A stretch of 64,000 nt of DNA from Diabrotica undecimpunctata (GCF_040954645.1 NC_092806.1:22965644-23029643), one strand, 5' to 3'; shown: positions 23,111 through 34,804, counted from the first letter of the stretch. Notes: generated from the letters alone by a model not told the origin. Made by a program: numbers and translations.

Positions 23111-23404
23111 CATCTGTAAATCTATTTTTTGGCTATTTATAGATGTCCTTTTCCTATCCTTTAAGCACTCTTCTCATAATATTGGAAAAGCTAAATTAGT
23201 AAACAGCATTGGGATGTGTAAAGACATGGATGATTACCACAATAAAGATCCGCATGGGTATCCTTAGTAAAAGTCATCACGGATCCACTGGTCGATAATT
23301 TATCTAATGATCAAGGAGCTCGGTATCCACGATCCGGTAGACGAGGACAATTAGATCTACACGACATGGGTTCTCTTTAAGGTAAATTTATGTCAAACAA
23401 TTAA

Positions 23405-23960
23405 AAATAATTCTATAGCCTTGAAAATAGGAACATGGAACGTAAGAAGTTTATATCAATCTGGCAAACTGGATAACACTGTGTCAGAAGTGTGCTGAAT
23501 AAAGATTAATATACTGGGGCTTAGCCATATATAATGGCCTAAATTAGGAAAATGGAACAATGTATTATTTCGGTAACAACAACTCCAATCACAGGCAGGA
23601 AGTTGGCATTATAGTTAATAAAAATTCTCAAAAAGCTATTTGTAATTTTGTTTCTACTCTAATCAAGTATTAATTATGTCTCTCAACTCTCATTTAAAAT
23701 GTAAAATTAATATAATTTAAGTATATGCACCTACTGCAGACAAAAATAAAGACATCATACAGATTTTCTATTAACAAATTGGAAATGTCTTAAAGCTGAC
23801 GAAAAGACAAAATATAAATATTATAATGGAAGATTTAAACGCCAAAGTGGGCCAAGGAGAAGTGGAGAATTTTTTGGAGCGATATGGACTTGAGCAGAGA
23901 AATGAACGTGGCGATGGGCTGGTTGATTTCTTTATTAATTAGGAACTTCAACAGTCAGTA
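23405..23960 (+). pseudogene. RTE endonuclease remnant
   Basis: Plus-strand APE-type endonuclease remnant. It shows LKIGTWNVRSLYQSGKLDN (about 23422-23478), a VYAPTADKNKDIIQIFYQQ-like block over shifted frames (about 23721-23780), and MEDLNAKVGQGEVENF with RYGLEQRNERGDGLVDFF (about 23826-23935). The DLNAKVG block holds catalytic Asp and Asn. Stops and frameshifts are common. It is truncated near 23960 where an IS630/mariner fragment begins. Its neighbour at 22520-23110 is an RTE C-terminal piece on the opposite strand, so the two are not one intact copy. Confidence 0.75.
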
Positions 23961-23989
23961 TCAACAGTCAATAATACCATTGTCTTATA

Positions 23990-24880
23990 TATGTGTAGGA
24001 TGTTTTTTGTACTCAAAATATTTCTGTGTCAACGATTTATCAGACGATTAAAGAGCGCAAAAATGGTATACCATACCTTAAATTGCCCAAAAGTGGAAGA
24101 ACAAGAGTTTTAACCCCTGCTCGGAAACGGATTAATTCAGAGTATGGAGAACTAATAAGGAAAGTCTCTACGAAATGTTGGCCGAAGATATAATGTTTCA
24201 CGAATGACTGTAAGTAGAACAATTTCTAGAAATAATTTAAAACGATATAAAAGAAAAAAAGCTCCGAAGTACACACCAGCCCAGTTAGAAAAAATTCCTA
24301 GATGTTGCCGTGCATTGAGACGTATTATTTTCCTGGTAAAATTTTCATTATTGATGATAAAAAGTGTTTTAGGTTAGTTAAAGAAGTTAAGTTTAAGGGA
24401 AAAGCGAACTTTTGCCGATAAAATTTTGGTATGGTGTGCCATCTCAGAAGCTGGTGTTTCACAGCCGTTTGTTGTGCGTGTTCGTGGTAAAGCTCTCAAT
24501 GCTGACAAATACGTTGACAGGTGTCTTACAAAGCTTGTTCAATTTATAAATACTCATCACTCCAAAGATGAAATCATATTTTGGTCCAACCTAGCATCAT
24601 GCCATTACGCCAGGAGAATGGCGCGACAACACTCCAAATGTGCCTCAGACAAGGCCTATAGAAGAGTTTTGGGCTGTTTTAAGTCGAATGGTGTATGATA
24701 GTGGCTGGGAAAACCAAAATGAAGATCAGCTAAGGCGAAGAATTTTACAAAAATTTCGTGAGATCGACTTAGTCGATCGAAACAGCCCAAAAGCTTATTG
24801 CACATGCAAGACCAAATTTACGTGCCATCGAAGATTTCGGACCTCTTTTTGTTCTATAAAAATACATTGTAAACTCTTGC
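23990..24880 (+). pseudogene. IS630/mariner-superfamily transposase remnant
   Basis: Broken DDE transposase. It begins with a helix-turn-helix region (LKLPKSGRTRVLTPARKR, about 24076-24130; YNVSRMTVSRTISRN, about 24190). It continues through the first catalytic block FIIDDKKCFRLVK (about 24345) and MVWCAISEAGVSQPF (24426). The second block, EIIFWSNLASCHYARR (about 24570-24615), has N where the catalytic Asp of a DLASCHYA motif is expected. The third block PQTRPIEEFWAVLSR (about 24640-24685) keeps the Glu. At least four frameshifts or stops occur. Adjacent sequence from 25008 is a TA-flanked element end but need not belong to this gene. Confidence 0.8.
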
Positions 24881-25499
24881 TGAACATACTAATATCTAAA
24901 CTGATTGCACTTAGTTTAACACACTGATGTCAAACTGACAAATGTAATTCTAAATCTAAATAAATGTAAACTATCTGTTAGAAATTGCAGTCAACTGGTT
25001 TATTATACAAGGTGTCCAAAAACTCTGATGACAAACGAATACCGGAGATTCCACAGATAATTTTAAGACACTTTAACCCAACTCACCCAGTCCGAAAAAG
25101 CTTCCCAAGGAGCTAAAGCGCTTTGAAGATGGCGCCTTGTAATTAATTTTTTTTAAATACCTTCAGAAAGCTTCTATTTAGAAAAATGAAAACTGGTACG
25201 ATTATTTATCCTACAGAGTTGATTATTTATCGATTTCTTTAGTTGCAATTTCTTGTACCGGTCATAGGCGTCCTTTTTGGGTAGGCGAATGGTTATTTTA
25301 ACGCATAACTTATTCGTCTTTAACTTTTAGGCATTCGTGATACTAAATTAATAAATATCCTTATATTCTAGTACTAAGAGATACTTTTACTTTAAGGCTG
25401 TAGGATATACCGTTTTCTAGAAAAATCGATGTAAAAATTTTTCAAAAATATGCATTAAAATACTTGCATTAATAGTTATTTAACCAACAAGTGTATTAA

Positions 25500-26110
25500 T
25501 AAGGGCGATTAACAATTGAGATATTTTAACGCGTGAGCGGAGCGAGCGTGTTAATGTTCGAGATTGTTAATCACCATTTTAATTCTCGAATTCGTTACAA
25601 AACTTTTCCGTCGACCGTACTTCTCAGAAATAAAGTGTCTTAGTTTAAATTTATTTACTTAACGATAAACAACAATTTTTTCAGCTTTTATTAACTTTAT
25701 CCAAAGTTTAATTTTCCTTAGCGGTAGTTTGATTATTGTAAACATTAATATTTGAAATGGTACAATTATTACTGAAATTATTCATTCAAATATTGATTTT
25801 TCAAATACACAGAATTTTAAACAATAAAGTAAATAATAACATACAATGACAGATAGTACTAACAGCGGCTACTGCATTTTAATTTTTTTAGTGGGAATAT
25901 AAATAGGTATATGTTTGGTTGCCTACACCACAGGTCACTGTCAATAACAGAGCGTTTAATTAATTTATGCAAGCAATGTATGTTGTGTTGCCTATAATGA
26001 AATCGTTCATTAATAGAAAATCATTCATTAATAGAGGTCATTAATGATTTTAAGGGTGTTAAAATTGATCATAAATGGACGGTCGACGAAAAATCACATT
26101 AACTTGCAAT
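25500..26110. repeat. Internal sequence with inverted GTCGACCG blocks
   Basis: Inverted blocks TTCCGTCGACCGTAC (about 25606) and GGACGGTCGACGAAAAA (about 26079) delimit about 500 bases with no coding content. They may be the ends of another non-autonomous insertion. No duplication was identified. Confidence 0.35.
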
Positions 26111-27022
26111 AAACTAACATCTTCATGTGCTACTGTTACATTATTATGTCGCCCTGTTTCTTAATTTTTTTGGACCACTGAACCTGTTTCTTTTAATCGT
26201 TTGCGAGGAGCTGTAAATGTTGAATAAGTGGAATGCTCACAATTGTAAAAATTTTCAGCGTATTTACTTTGTGCTGCTTAAGTGTTACACCTCATTTTGC
26301 CATAAACTAAAAGCATATCAGCGTATTCATCATTAGTAAAAACCATTTTTGTTGAATTGAAATTTTTGTATTTAAATGCCACATAGTAAAAAACTACAAA
26401 GGCAAACTTGGGGAACTGACAACAATTTGGCAATGAAAAACGTAAGTTATACTACTGTTCAATTCAAAGCTAGTGTAAAAAATATTATTTTAACTTTCAT
26501 CACGAATAAATAAAACATTTTTAACAAGTTGACTGCCACAAAAAATGTTTAAAAAAGTCCATGGTGCCAAGTTGAAAAAAGTGCATCTGGCAACCAACTG
26601 AAATACTTCCATTACTAATATTTTACCAATTTCATTTATTACTCTCAATTTTTGAAAAAATATGTCAGCGGTCGAATACGACCTCCGGAGCATAGGCGAC
26701 ATACTTATTCCCGTGGTGCCAAACGGTCGGTCGGGCGGTCGTTTTGTTCATGATGAGACTTGTCAAGTATTCTTCTGCTGATTAATTGTTTTGACCAATA
26801 TTTTATCAATAGAGGTTTGATTGTTAGTAAGAAAAGTAAGTTGACTGTGCTTGTGTTATTTTTAGAGTTAGATAATAGTAAAAACAATTATTATTTCTTG
26901 AAATAATATCTAAAGAAGCGGTAAAATTATGGTTGGTATGATTTGCAATTAACGTTTAGGTAAGTTATAATTTTCATATTTTCATATCATAATGTTCATA
27001 TTATATTTTCAGATATAAATAA

Positions 27023-27482
27023 TTGCATAGAATTACTGTTAGAAGTACGTATCTACACAATAAGCAAGATAATATTCTGAAAAATACACTTTTATTTATT
27101 ATTAGAATAGTACCTCAGGCTGTAATGGAATATAATGAAGCAACGTCCTCAATTGACCAGTCAGACCAGATGGCAAGTTATAATTCACCTCTACGAAAGT
27201 CACTGAAATGGTACAGGAAGCTCGCTGTGGAATTTCTTCTTGGTACATCACTCGTAAATTCTCACATTATTTTCAACCAAATAGCCGATAAAAGCGATAA
27301 AAGGATAAAAATAACTGAATTTAGAGAGCATGTAATGAAGTCGCTCTTACCTTATGAAGACAACATTGAGGCACAGAATGATTACGAAAGGGAACAACAA
27401 CAAATACGAACTACAAGGAGATTGATGCAAACAAGAAGGACCATATGATAAAACGAAGAAATATGATAAACTCTAAAGGTCG

Positions 27483-27570
<88 letters not shown>

Positions 27571-27657
27571 CAGGGTCAAAAAAGTAGTAACTAACTGTGA
27601 CATTTGTGAAGGTCAACCACAACTTTGTTTAGATTGTTTCAACAAACACTCCAAATA
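27023..27657 (+). pseudogene. piggyBac transposase C-terminal end split by (TA)n
   Basis: The end of a piggyBac transposase: SIDQSDQMASYNSPLRKSLK, then WYRKLAVEFLLGTSLVNSHI (about 27160-27280), corresponding to the VDxSDQM...RKxxKWYRK block. It continues to RRTI with stops near 27446. After a TA tract (27484-27567) the same kind of protein resumes at about 27572: [20 protein letters not shown], then DCFNKHSK and a stop at 27655. That is the C-terminal cysteine-rich domain (C-x2-C...C-x2-C). The microsatellite lies between the GR and RVKKV parts of this domain. The N-terminal two thirds, including catalytic Asp residues, are gone. Confidence 0.8.
27484..27567. repeat. (TA)n microsatellite inside piggyBac coding sequence
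   Basis: A pure TA tract of about 84 bases that interrupts the transposase C-terminal domain. Confidence 0.95.
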
Positions 27658-27964
27658 ACCAATAATTTTTAATTTCTTTTATGTTCTTGTTTAACTTTTG
27701 TATGTCTTTTAGTTTGCAATGGATATTTTTTACAGTTTTACGGCCTCTGATAAAACAGGAACTATATCACAGACCGTATCAAATCGGTCGTATACGACCG
27801 CCGTGGCATGAAGTACTTATTGAACTGTCGGTCGTATACGACCGCCTGGCATTTCAACCTGTTAAATCGATTTTTGTAGGTGAATTAGGGAACTCAAATT
27901 GTCGTAAAATTATTTAAGGAATCTCTGGTCTTCGTTTGTCAGGAGAGTTTCTGAGCACCCTGTA

Positions 27965-28976
27965 CATTAAGAAATTCCATTTCAAAACTTGAATTTTGAA
28001 ATTAATAAAGTTTAATTTTTATAATTTATAAAGTTATATTTTGATTTTCTGTTACTCACGGTAATGAGTAATAATTAAAACGTCACGTCAGTCATAAAAT
28101 AAATGACTGACGGTTCATCGAACTAATTGGTGGATCAAGTTACTGGTGGAACCACTTACAGGTGCATCCACCAATATTCGCTATTACACTTTAATAGTCC
28201 AATTTCGCTCCTGCTATCCAAAGCTCAAAGTGCGATATACTAATGAATACTAAACAATTAGCCGTAGATTGTATAGAGTTGTTTTAATTCACCTTATCAA
28301 TAATATTGTATGCTTACCTGATGTAGCTAATGGATTTCATTATATATTTAATAAAGCAATTAAAAATTAAAAGCATTAGCAAAAATTTCTTATAATATTT
28401 ATTGAAATGCATACCCACACAATTCCGGTTGAAAAGAGGCATAAACAATGAATTTTATCCTTTTATTTATTTTTTGAGTACTAAAAAAAATAAAAGGCGT
28501 CCCTATAAAATGATACCAAGTCAAGGAAGACGATTTTGATCAATGAACACATTTCTATGAACAAATGAATAAATTTATATAAGGTTGAATGCTCGAATAA
28601 ATGAACTTGGAAAAAATTAAAGGCAAATATCGAACACAATTTTAATAATTAAATCTTGCCCAAGTACTTTCGCTTTCTACAGCATCATCAGGGACATTTC
28701 GTCAAATTTGGGCTATCCTGCAAGCGCAGAATGTAATAAACATGAATTTAAACATAAATTGTACATACCACTACACTAAAACAAGGACACACAAGGAGAA
28801 TGTAGCATAGAATAATTTTTAAATAATTTTAAACTGTTTGTCTTTGTTTTGTTAAATTAAACAATATAATCATTCTATAAATATCAAAAATATACATGGT
28901 TCATCAAGTAAGTAAAATTATACATTGTTGTATTTCTTTTACACAAGGTTAAAAAAAAATTTACAATATTTACAAG
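27965..28976. other. Unassigned sequence with small hairpins
   Basis: No coding homology seen. Two adjacent short inverted repeats occur: CGTCAGTCAT/ATGACTGACG (28087-28113) and TTGGTGGAT/ATCCACCAA (about 28128-28175). A hammerhead-like motif is annotated separately at 28656-28696. Confidence 0.5.
28656..28696 (-). ncRNA. Candidate hammerhead ribozyme motif
   Basis: The minus strand reads UGUCC, then the exact core CUGAUGA, a U, stem II GCU/AGC around loop GUAGAA, GAA, the palindrome AGUACU, U, then GGGCA. UGUCC pairs with GGGCA (5 pairs, one G-U) as stem I. AGUACU could form stem III between two copies, as in dimeric minimal hammerheads of Penelope-like elements and retrozymes. One extra base (U) sits between the core and stem II. 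Self-cleavage is not shown. Confidence 0.5.
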
Positions 28977-30941
28977 TTAACCCTGCCTTGGTCGCATTGT
29001 GAGCGCAACGCTCAACATTTTACATTTTTCTTAGCATTTTTCACAATTTTTTCCACACAATCCTTCCTACTACCATTGTGTATAGAATGTTTTACGCAGA
29101 ATTGTGATTGAGCAACCGTCAGACTGTTCCAAGTTTTGATTAAACGCTACAGATTGAAAGTTGCAGAGCAATTATTGTTGGGATTTTTTATTGACTTTGT
29201 GTTTTAAATCATATAACTTTAAAAGATTATTGTGTAATGGATCATAAAAAAGAGGACAGACTGTTAAAAATATATGAAGAATTGGAGCAAGAGGATTTGT
29301 TACTTGAACAGACGCAGGAGCAAAATTTGAACGATTAAGAAAGCGACATAGATTCAGTAGAAGTCAGTTCTAACCATGAGACAGACTCAGGGATTTTGGC
29401 CGATGATACGACAAATACTATTTCAACGTTTTGGTCTAAGATGATCCCAAATATATCGACAGAGACAAAAAAAACCATTTGGAAAGTTCACCACCGTGAG
29501 CGAAAAACTAGCCGTATTCGACAGCACAATATTATTAGCAAACTACTCGGAGTGAAACATGCGGCAAAGGATGCTTAAACTCCATATGAAAGTTGGAACC
29601 TGCTCATAACAGATGATATCATTGAAGAAATTGTGACGTGCAGAAATTTGTACCTAGAGAAAATTAGAGGCAACTATACACGCGAACGAGACGTTTAAGA
29701 TACTAACTGTGACGAAATAAAAACAGTATTTGGATTATTGTACATAACATGAGTTTTGAATTTCCGACACACCAACCTAAATGACCTATGGAGCAACAAT
29801 TCTACAGCACCAGAGTTATTCAAAATGGTAATGCGCCTGAAACGTTTCTATTTGTTGCTTCGAGCACTACGTTTTGATAATATTCATACAAGAGCTGAAC
29901 GCAAATTAATTGATAAGCTAGCTCCAATAAGAAATATATTTGAGAAATTTATAGAAAGATGCCAAGCCTGCTACAGGCCTGGTGAGAACTGTACTATTGA
30001 CGAAATGCTGGAGGATCCCGAGTGAACAAAACAAATATGGGATAAAAATATTTGCCTTGGCTGAGACTCGTGTATTTTATACTGTGAAAATGGAGATTTA
30101 CGCAGGAAAGCAGCCTGATGGTCCATTTTGTATTGACAGTTCAGCCAGTGTGGTGAAACGATTGTGTGAACCCATTATGAATTCAGGACGAAATTTGACA
30201 TACTGACAACCAGTGATAACTGGTTTACGTCAGTTCCTTTGGCCAAGGAATTAAAAAAGAAAAAAATAACTTTAGTTGGGACAATTAGAAAAAACAAAGG
30301 TGAAATTCCTGAAATATTTGTTGCAACTAAAGAAAGGCCAATTTGTAGCAGTTTGTTTGCGTTTGGTCGTGAATGTTTATTAGTTTCGTACGTCCCAAAA
30401 AAAAGAATGTCCTGCTTTTGTCAACAGTCCATGAATATGACGAAATTGACGAGGAAAGTGGTGAATCTTACAAACCAGCAGTAGTTACTTTTTACAATCA
30501 AACAAAATCGGGAGTAGATTCAGTGGATCAACTGAAGAGTTTTTATTCAGTGGCAAGAATCACATGTAGGTGGCCATTGACTGTTTTTTTACTATGCTAA
30601 ACATCGCTGGAATAAATGGAAACATTATATTTAGGACAAATGTATTAGATTCCTGCCAAGTTCCTGAATCTAAGTAATTTTTTTTATTATTCTAGTTGCT
30701 GTTTCAGAATTATGCTTATTTATGTAGATGTACCAAACTTTATATTTTATGTTTTATTCCTTTTTGTATTTTGTTAAAAATATTGCCTTTGTTTAGCTTT
30801 GATAAATAAATTATTATATTTATGCCTTTTGTTATTTTGACTCATAAAAAGTCAAAATAAGTCATATACATGACAAGTGAGGTTCATGCTCACCTGCGAC
30901 TAATGGTGGTTTATTTAACCACGCGACCAATGCAGGGTTAA
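28977..30941 (+). mobile_element. piggyBac element with both ends, TTAA-flanked
   Basis: The body spans 28981-30937 (1957 bases) between TTAA at 28977-28980 and 30938-30941. The terminal inverted repeats are CCCTGCCTTGGTCGC on the left and, read inward, CCCTGCATTGGTCGC on the right: 15 bases, one mismatch. The transposase inside is broken, so movement would need a source copy elsewhere. Confidence 0.92.
29237..30640 (+). pseudogene. piggyBac transposase, disrupted
   Basis: Transposase of the enclosing element, from ATG at 29237 (MDHKKEDRLLKIYEELEQED, an acidic N-terminus) with a first stop at about 29335. Blocks in order: acidic linker to 29575, YESWNLLITDDIIEEIVTC (about 29584), NFRHTNLNDLWS, KMVMRLKRFYLLLRALRFDN (about 29824), ERKLIDKLAPIRNIFEKF, GENCTIDEMLEDP (first catalytic Asp region), EIYAGKQPDGPF, SDNWFTSVPLAKEL (second Asp region, about 30215), VGTIRKNKGEIPEIF, GESYKPAVVTFYNQTKSGVD (third Asp region, about 30460) and CRWPLTVFLLC. 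At least five stops or frameshifts occur and the cysteine-rich tail is not evident. Catalytic blocks are still recognisable, which suggests moderate age. Confidence 0.88.
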
Positions 30942-33355
30942 TTGCCCGTGAAATTTGTTAAATGTAAAATTGAAACACACCTCTGAATCTAATGAGCTAA
31001 GTATTCTTTTTTGCTTATAAACAACAAATCTAAAATCGTACATATTTAACCAACAATTTGGAGTTGCACGCACTTGGAGTTTACTCCAGGCTCGGCCTTT
31101 ATAACTATATACTTGTTTTAAAAATTCACTATTTAATGCACCTTTTTTTCCCTATAGCTTGGGCCAATAATATTTAAATGAGACAAGAAAGTAGTTTCAG
31201 AACCTTGTGATTCAATGGAATTAATGACATCAGGTTGGACCATAGTCATGTTCTTTTCAATGTCTCAATTAAATTAAAGAATATTAAACGCAAAATAAGA
31301 TTAAACTTAGCATTAAGAAAGTTCACTCAACTTAACCCAATAAAACTTTAAAATATTATGGATGAAGCGATAATGAAAGATCGCACAGGAAAAGAACATA
31401 AAATGGTGAATGCGAGGGTAAAAATACTGTGTTTCCATGACAAATAAAGATTCTGTCTATTCTATCTACTATTCTATTTGGATATTACACAAAAATATAA
31501 TTTTGCTAAATATTTATACATCTGTTGCTACAAATATTATTCTAAACTATTTTCCAGTTTTAACTTTATATAATAACTTGAAATTGTCGTTTTTTAGCAA
31601 GAGGTGCCAGATGACTCTCTCTTTAAACTAAGTTCCTCATTTTTCACTTAGAGCCAAATCCTTTCCTGCCTTTACTTTTATTATATCGCCGCTGAGAGGT
31701 TCTAAGAATAATGTATTAAGGCACATGAATACCTTCGTTTCTCCAACAAAACGAAAATCGTTTTACGGCAAACATTTACATAACTTCGGAGTTAAATTTT
31801 TATTCCATTTAAGATTTAATGAAACATGAAACATGGACTTTTAAATTCGAAATGTAGAACATTCAGCTTCTAAACCCATTTTCTCAATTGGTAAATGTAA
31901 AAATCATTTCCTATACTTGGAACCTCTTAAAATCTTGTATTTTGTTATGAATAAAAAGTAATTTCCTTTGGCCTAATGAAGGCCTGGACGAAATTAGCAA
32001 AGGATTTGCCTGACGACGACGGGCCAGGGATTAGGAGAGTTAGCTTGAATTTTTATTTTCACTTAACTTTATACATTTTTGGGAATCGACTTTAACGACA
32101 TTTCGCCAACATATAAGAAAAAATCTATTTCAAAAAATTCATACCATTTTATAAAACTTTATTAATTTTAAATATTTAAATTAAATTAAGAAAACACTAT
32201 TTCTTTATTAGTTTTAAACACTAAACATACTTTTTTAATAGGTAGAGAAATCAATCAAAAAATTTAGTAACTCATTGCAAATATCTTTATATATAATTCA
32301 TCTAATTTACTTACCGTTGCACGTCATCCGCGTCATAGCACGTGGGGTCACATGATACCAACACTAAATATTTAGGCGGTAGGCGTGTTCTTTTTTAAAA
32401 ATCACTTTGCCAAGTACACTGCCATTACAGCCACTAGACATATTTTGTTATATACGCGTAGAAATAATATTTAAAGATTTCATAATGTTTCATAAATTTG
32501 TATAAATGCATCATAAAGTGTTTTTATGAAGAACATTTGTTCGGAACACACTGTAACTGTAATTGAACGAATGTGATATTTTGGCATAAATTGGTAACAC
32601 TTATTTGACAGTTGCGGTGTTGACTAACGTTAATAAGTAATGAAAATAGTGTTGTTTCTGTTTAAGTATTCCATTTTACATCTTTATACGACGCATACAA
32701 GCGGCTCAAATTGTTTTTAACAAGATTATTTTCTAACTCTTGTTTTGTTTCTATTTATTTACATTAAATATTAATTTGTTTTTTTGTATAATCTACTTTT
32801 GCAATAATTATGTGACCTATTTGATTTAAAATGGATTCAGGTTTTTTTTATACTTTGGCAACTGTGTCTACTTCGATCTCTGTCAATGATAATGACGTAC
32901 AATGATATGTAAATTAGATGGACTGTAGGTATACTATAATGGCCTCAGTGCAAAACGTAATAAGTTATTTTTCGGATTTTTTTTTTCATGTGATATTCAT
33001 TGGTTTACCAATGTCTAACTCTGTGCAAGTCCGCTATCACTAAAAGGTTACATTTTTTTACTTGTAAACTGTAATAAATTAAATATAAAACCATTTCGTT
33101 ATGCAAAAGGGAATAATTGGGATTACCTCAAGTTTTACGTCCTCAGATCATCAATGATGTAATAATTTTGAGGTAAGTAAAGTAAATTTGAGACAAGTTT
33201 ATTCTTTATATAGTAATAACCCATTAACAGCCGCTCAATATACAAAGAGAAATTTGACAATTAATTTATTAGATTTGATTAAAACCACATAAATTAAGAC
33301 TAATTTACAACCAAAAAGATTTTTTGTCCCATTTTCAAGGAAAACAGTACAATTT

Positions 33356-33357
<2 letters not shown>
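30942..33357. other. Long unassigned AT-rich stretch
   Basis: No gene is recognised. Positions 31945-32065 hold the second copy of the dispersed repeat seen at about 22022-22140. A small inverted repeat TTACCTCAA/TTGAGGTAA spans about 33123-33176. Confidence 0.5.

Positions 33358-33391
<34 letters not shown>
33358..33391. repeat. (AAT)n microsatellite, LINE tail
   Basis: About eleven AAT units; on the minus strand an ATT run forms the 3' tail of the CR1-like LINE. Confidence 0.9.
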
Positions 33392-34250
33392 GAGTTTATT
33401 TATAACAAAAACAATGCGTTACAATATAAATTTACATATTTTATACAATAAATAAACCCAGTTTCTCACAGAAGTTGTTTGTCACATGGACTACAACTTG
33501 TACGTGAGGGTTGATCAATTAGTATAAACATTAAATTTAAAAATATAACATTTATTTGAAATTAAAGCTCATTAATAGCTGTTCATTGCTTCATGCAATT
33601 TATATCTGTTACCATTGATCCATTGTTTTAATTTTTTTTTAAATATTTTATAGTTATGTAATATTTTGCTGGTAGATGGTAAGCAATTAAACATTTTTGG
33701 TCCTAAAAAATCAATGCAACGTTGGCCAATGGTTTTTTTCTTTTTTTGATACCAATATCGTTAAGTTTCTATTTCAAGTTTGATATGTATGGTGGGTACA
33801 ATTCAGAAATCATTTCTCTCTGTGTAAATATAATAATGATTTGTAGGTGTGCAACTGGTTTAAATCCATTAAATGACTGTCTGTTAATAATTGGTTCACT
33901 GAAGATCTTATACCTCTTCTATATATTATTCTAATTATCCAATTTTGTATAACGTTTAGATTTTTAAGGTGAGCATCGTACGCTCCACCCCATCCAATAA
34001 TCCCATAGGTTAATTGTGATTGCACCAGAGAATAGTATAAAATCTTCAAGTGGTGAACATCTAAGAAGCCGCGAAGATATTTGAATTTTGGGAGTAAACC
34101 TCTTATTTTTTCGACTACATATTTGATATGATGGTCCGATTTTAGGTGTCTGTCTATTACAATACCAAGGTACTTAATATTTTCTGCTTCTGGAATTGTT
34201 GGATCGTTGTCAGTTTTAAGTTGCTGAACTAAATGCATATTAACTTGAAG
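33358..34250 (-). pseudogene. CR1-like LINE, 3' end with (ATT)n tail
   Basis: A 5'-truncated non-LTR element on the minus strand. The frame from 34238 reads NIKYLGIVIDRHLKSDHHIK, then LPKFKYLRGFLDVHHLKILY, SLVQSQLTYGIIGWGGAYD and LNVIQNWIIRIIYRR to 33810. This is the conserved segment after polymerase motif D in CR1-type LINEs. After one frameshift it continues with REMISELYPPYISNLK, GIKKRKK and a terminal INGNRYKLHEAMNSY near 33570. A 3' untranslated stretch follows, ending at the AAT/ATT trinucleotide run 33358-33391, which serves as the tail. Catalytic motifs A-D are missing by 5' truncation. Confidence 0.8.
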
Positions 34251-34397
34251 CAGAGTATAAACAAGATAATATACAATAATGTGCTAATAATTTTTTAATC
34301 TATGGTATTCATTTTAAAATCTTGACGGTTATTCTGCAATGCATAAATATTTGTAAAATATAGAATGCTCTCAATTACTTTTTTATCAAAAAAGAGT

Positions 34398-34804
34398 GAA
34401 AAAACTTCAATATATGACTTACCTTCATAGTTGGCTTTCATATTGTCTAAATATCAATCAGACAGATGTTTTATTACTACTGAGCACGAAGGAGTATCTG
34501 TTGTTACAACTTGAGACAAATTTAGATTTACTATTTTTGCCTGGTTTTTTCTTTGGATGTTATATCTGTGGTTCAGAGGAATATCATAATCAGAATCGTC
34601 AGAATTCCCAATCACTTGTATTTCATATGCACCTGCAATATCCGATTTTATTGATTCTTAACAAATAATATTATCATCAATGTCTTCTACATCAGAAACT
34701 TTCTAATCTAATCTCGGCGGCAAATAAACCACATTAAGTGAGTCATTTTCACAATCTGAGTCTTCTTCTAACAATGCTATTAACTCTTTAGTCGTTAGTG
34801 CCAT
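34398..34804 (-). pseudogene. piggyBac-type transposase first exon, decayed
   Basis: The minus-strand frame from ATG at 34804 encodes an acidic N-terminus like that of piggyBac transposases: MALTTKELIALLEEDSDCEN, then KVSDVEDIDDNII and GNSDDSDYDIPLN. Stops occur in frame (after PPRLD and after DNIIC). The coding stretch ends at GAAGGTAAGT (about 34415-34425), a good splice donor. No later exon, DDE domain or TTAA terminus was found nearby on this strand. The assignment rests on acidic composition and layout, so it is only moderately certain. Confidence 0.5.

Larger units (their letters stand above)
26521..27865 (+). mobile_element. piggyBac remnant flanked by TTAA
   Basis: TTAA lies at 26521-26524 and 27862-27865. 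The termini are imperfect inverted repeats: left CAAGTTGACTGCCA, and right, on its own strand, CAGGTTGAAATGCCA. Subterminal GGTCGTATACGACCG palindromes occur twice near the right end (about 27788 and 27829) and in degraded form near 26671. Only the C-terminal part of a transposase remains inside, so most of the gene was deleted. Confidence 0.75.
25006..27964. mobile_element. TA-flanked inverted-repeat element, internally interrupted
   Basis: The left end at 25008 (CAAGGTGTCCAAAAACTCTG...) and the right end at 27962 (...GAGCACCCTG) are inverted copies of about 75 bases with scattered mismatches. Both contain GACAAACGA and GAGATTCC blocks. TA flanks both sides (25006-25007, 27963-27964), as in the Tc1/mariner/IS630 superfamily. 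The left half continues to about 25440. The right half is only about 27866-27962. Between them sit unrelated sequence and a piggyBac remnant, so this was a short non-coding element that was later invaded. Confidence 0.7.

Noticed and set aside
28087..28175. Two adjacent short hairpins (CGTCAGTCAT and TTGGTGGAT stems)
   Set aside because: Stems of 9-10 bp are expected by chance in a window this size, and nothing else supports a function.
33123..33176. Inverted repeat TTACCTCAA/TTGAGGTAA
   Set aside because: Too short to call an element without flanking duplications or further copies.
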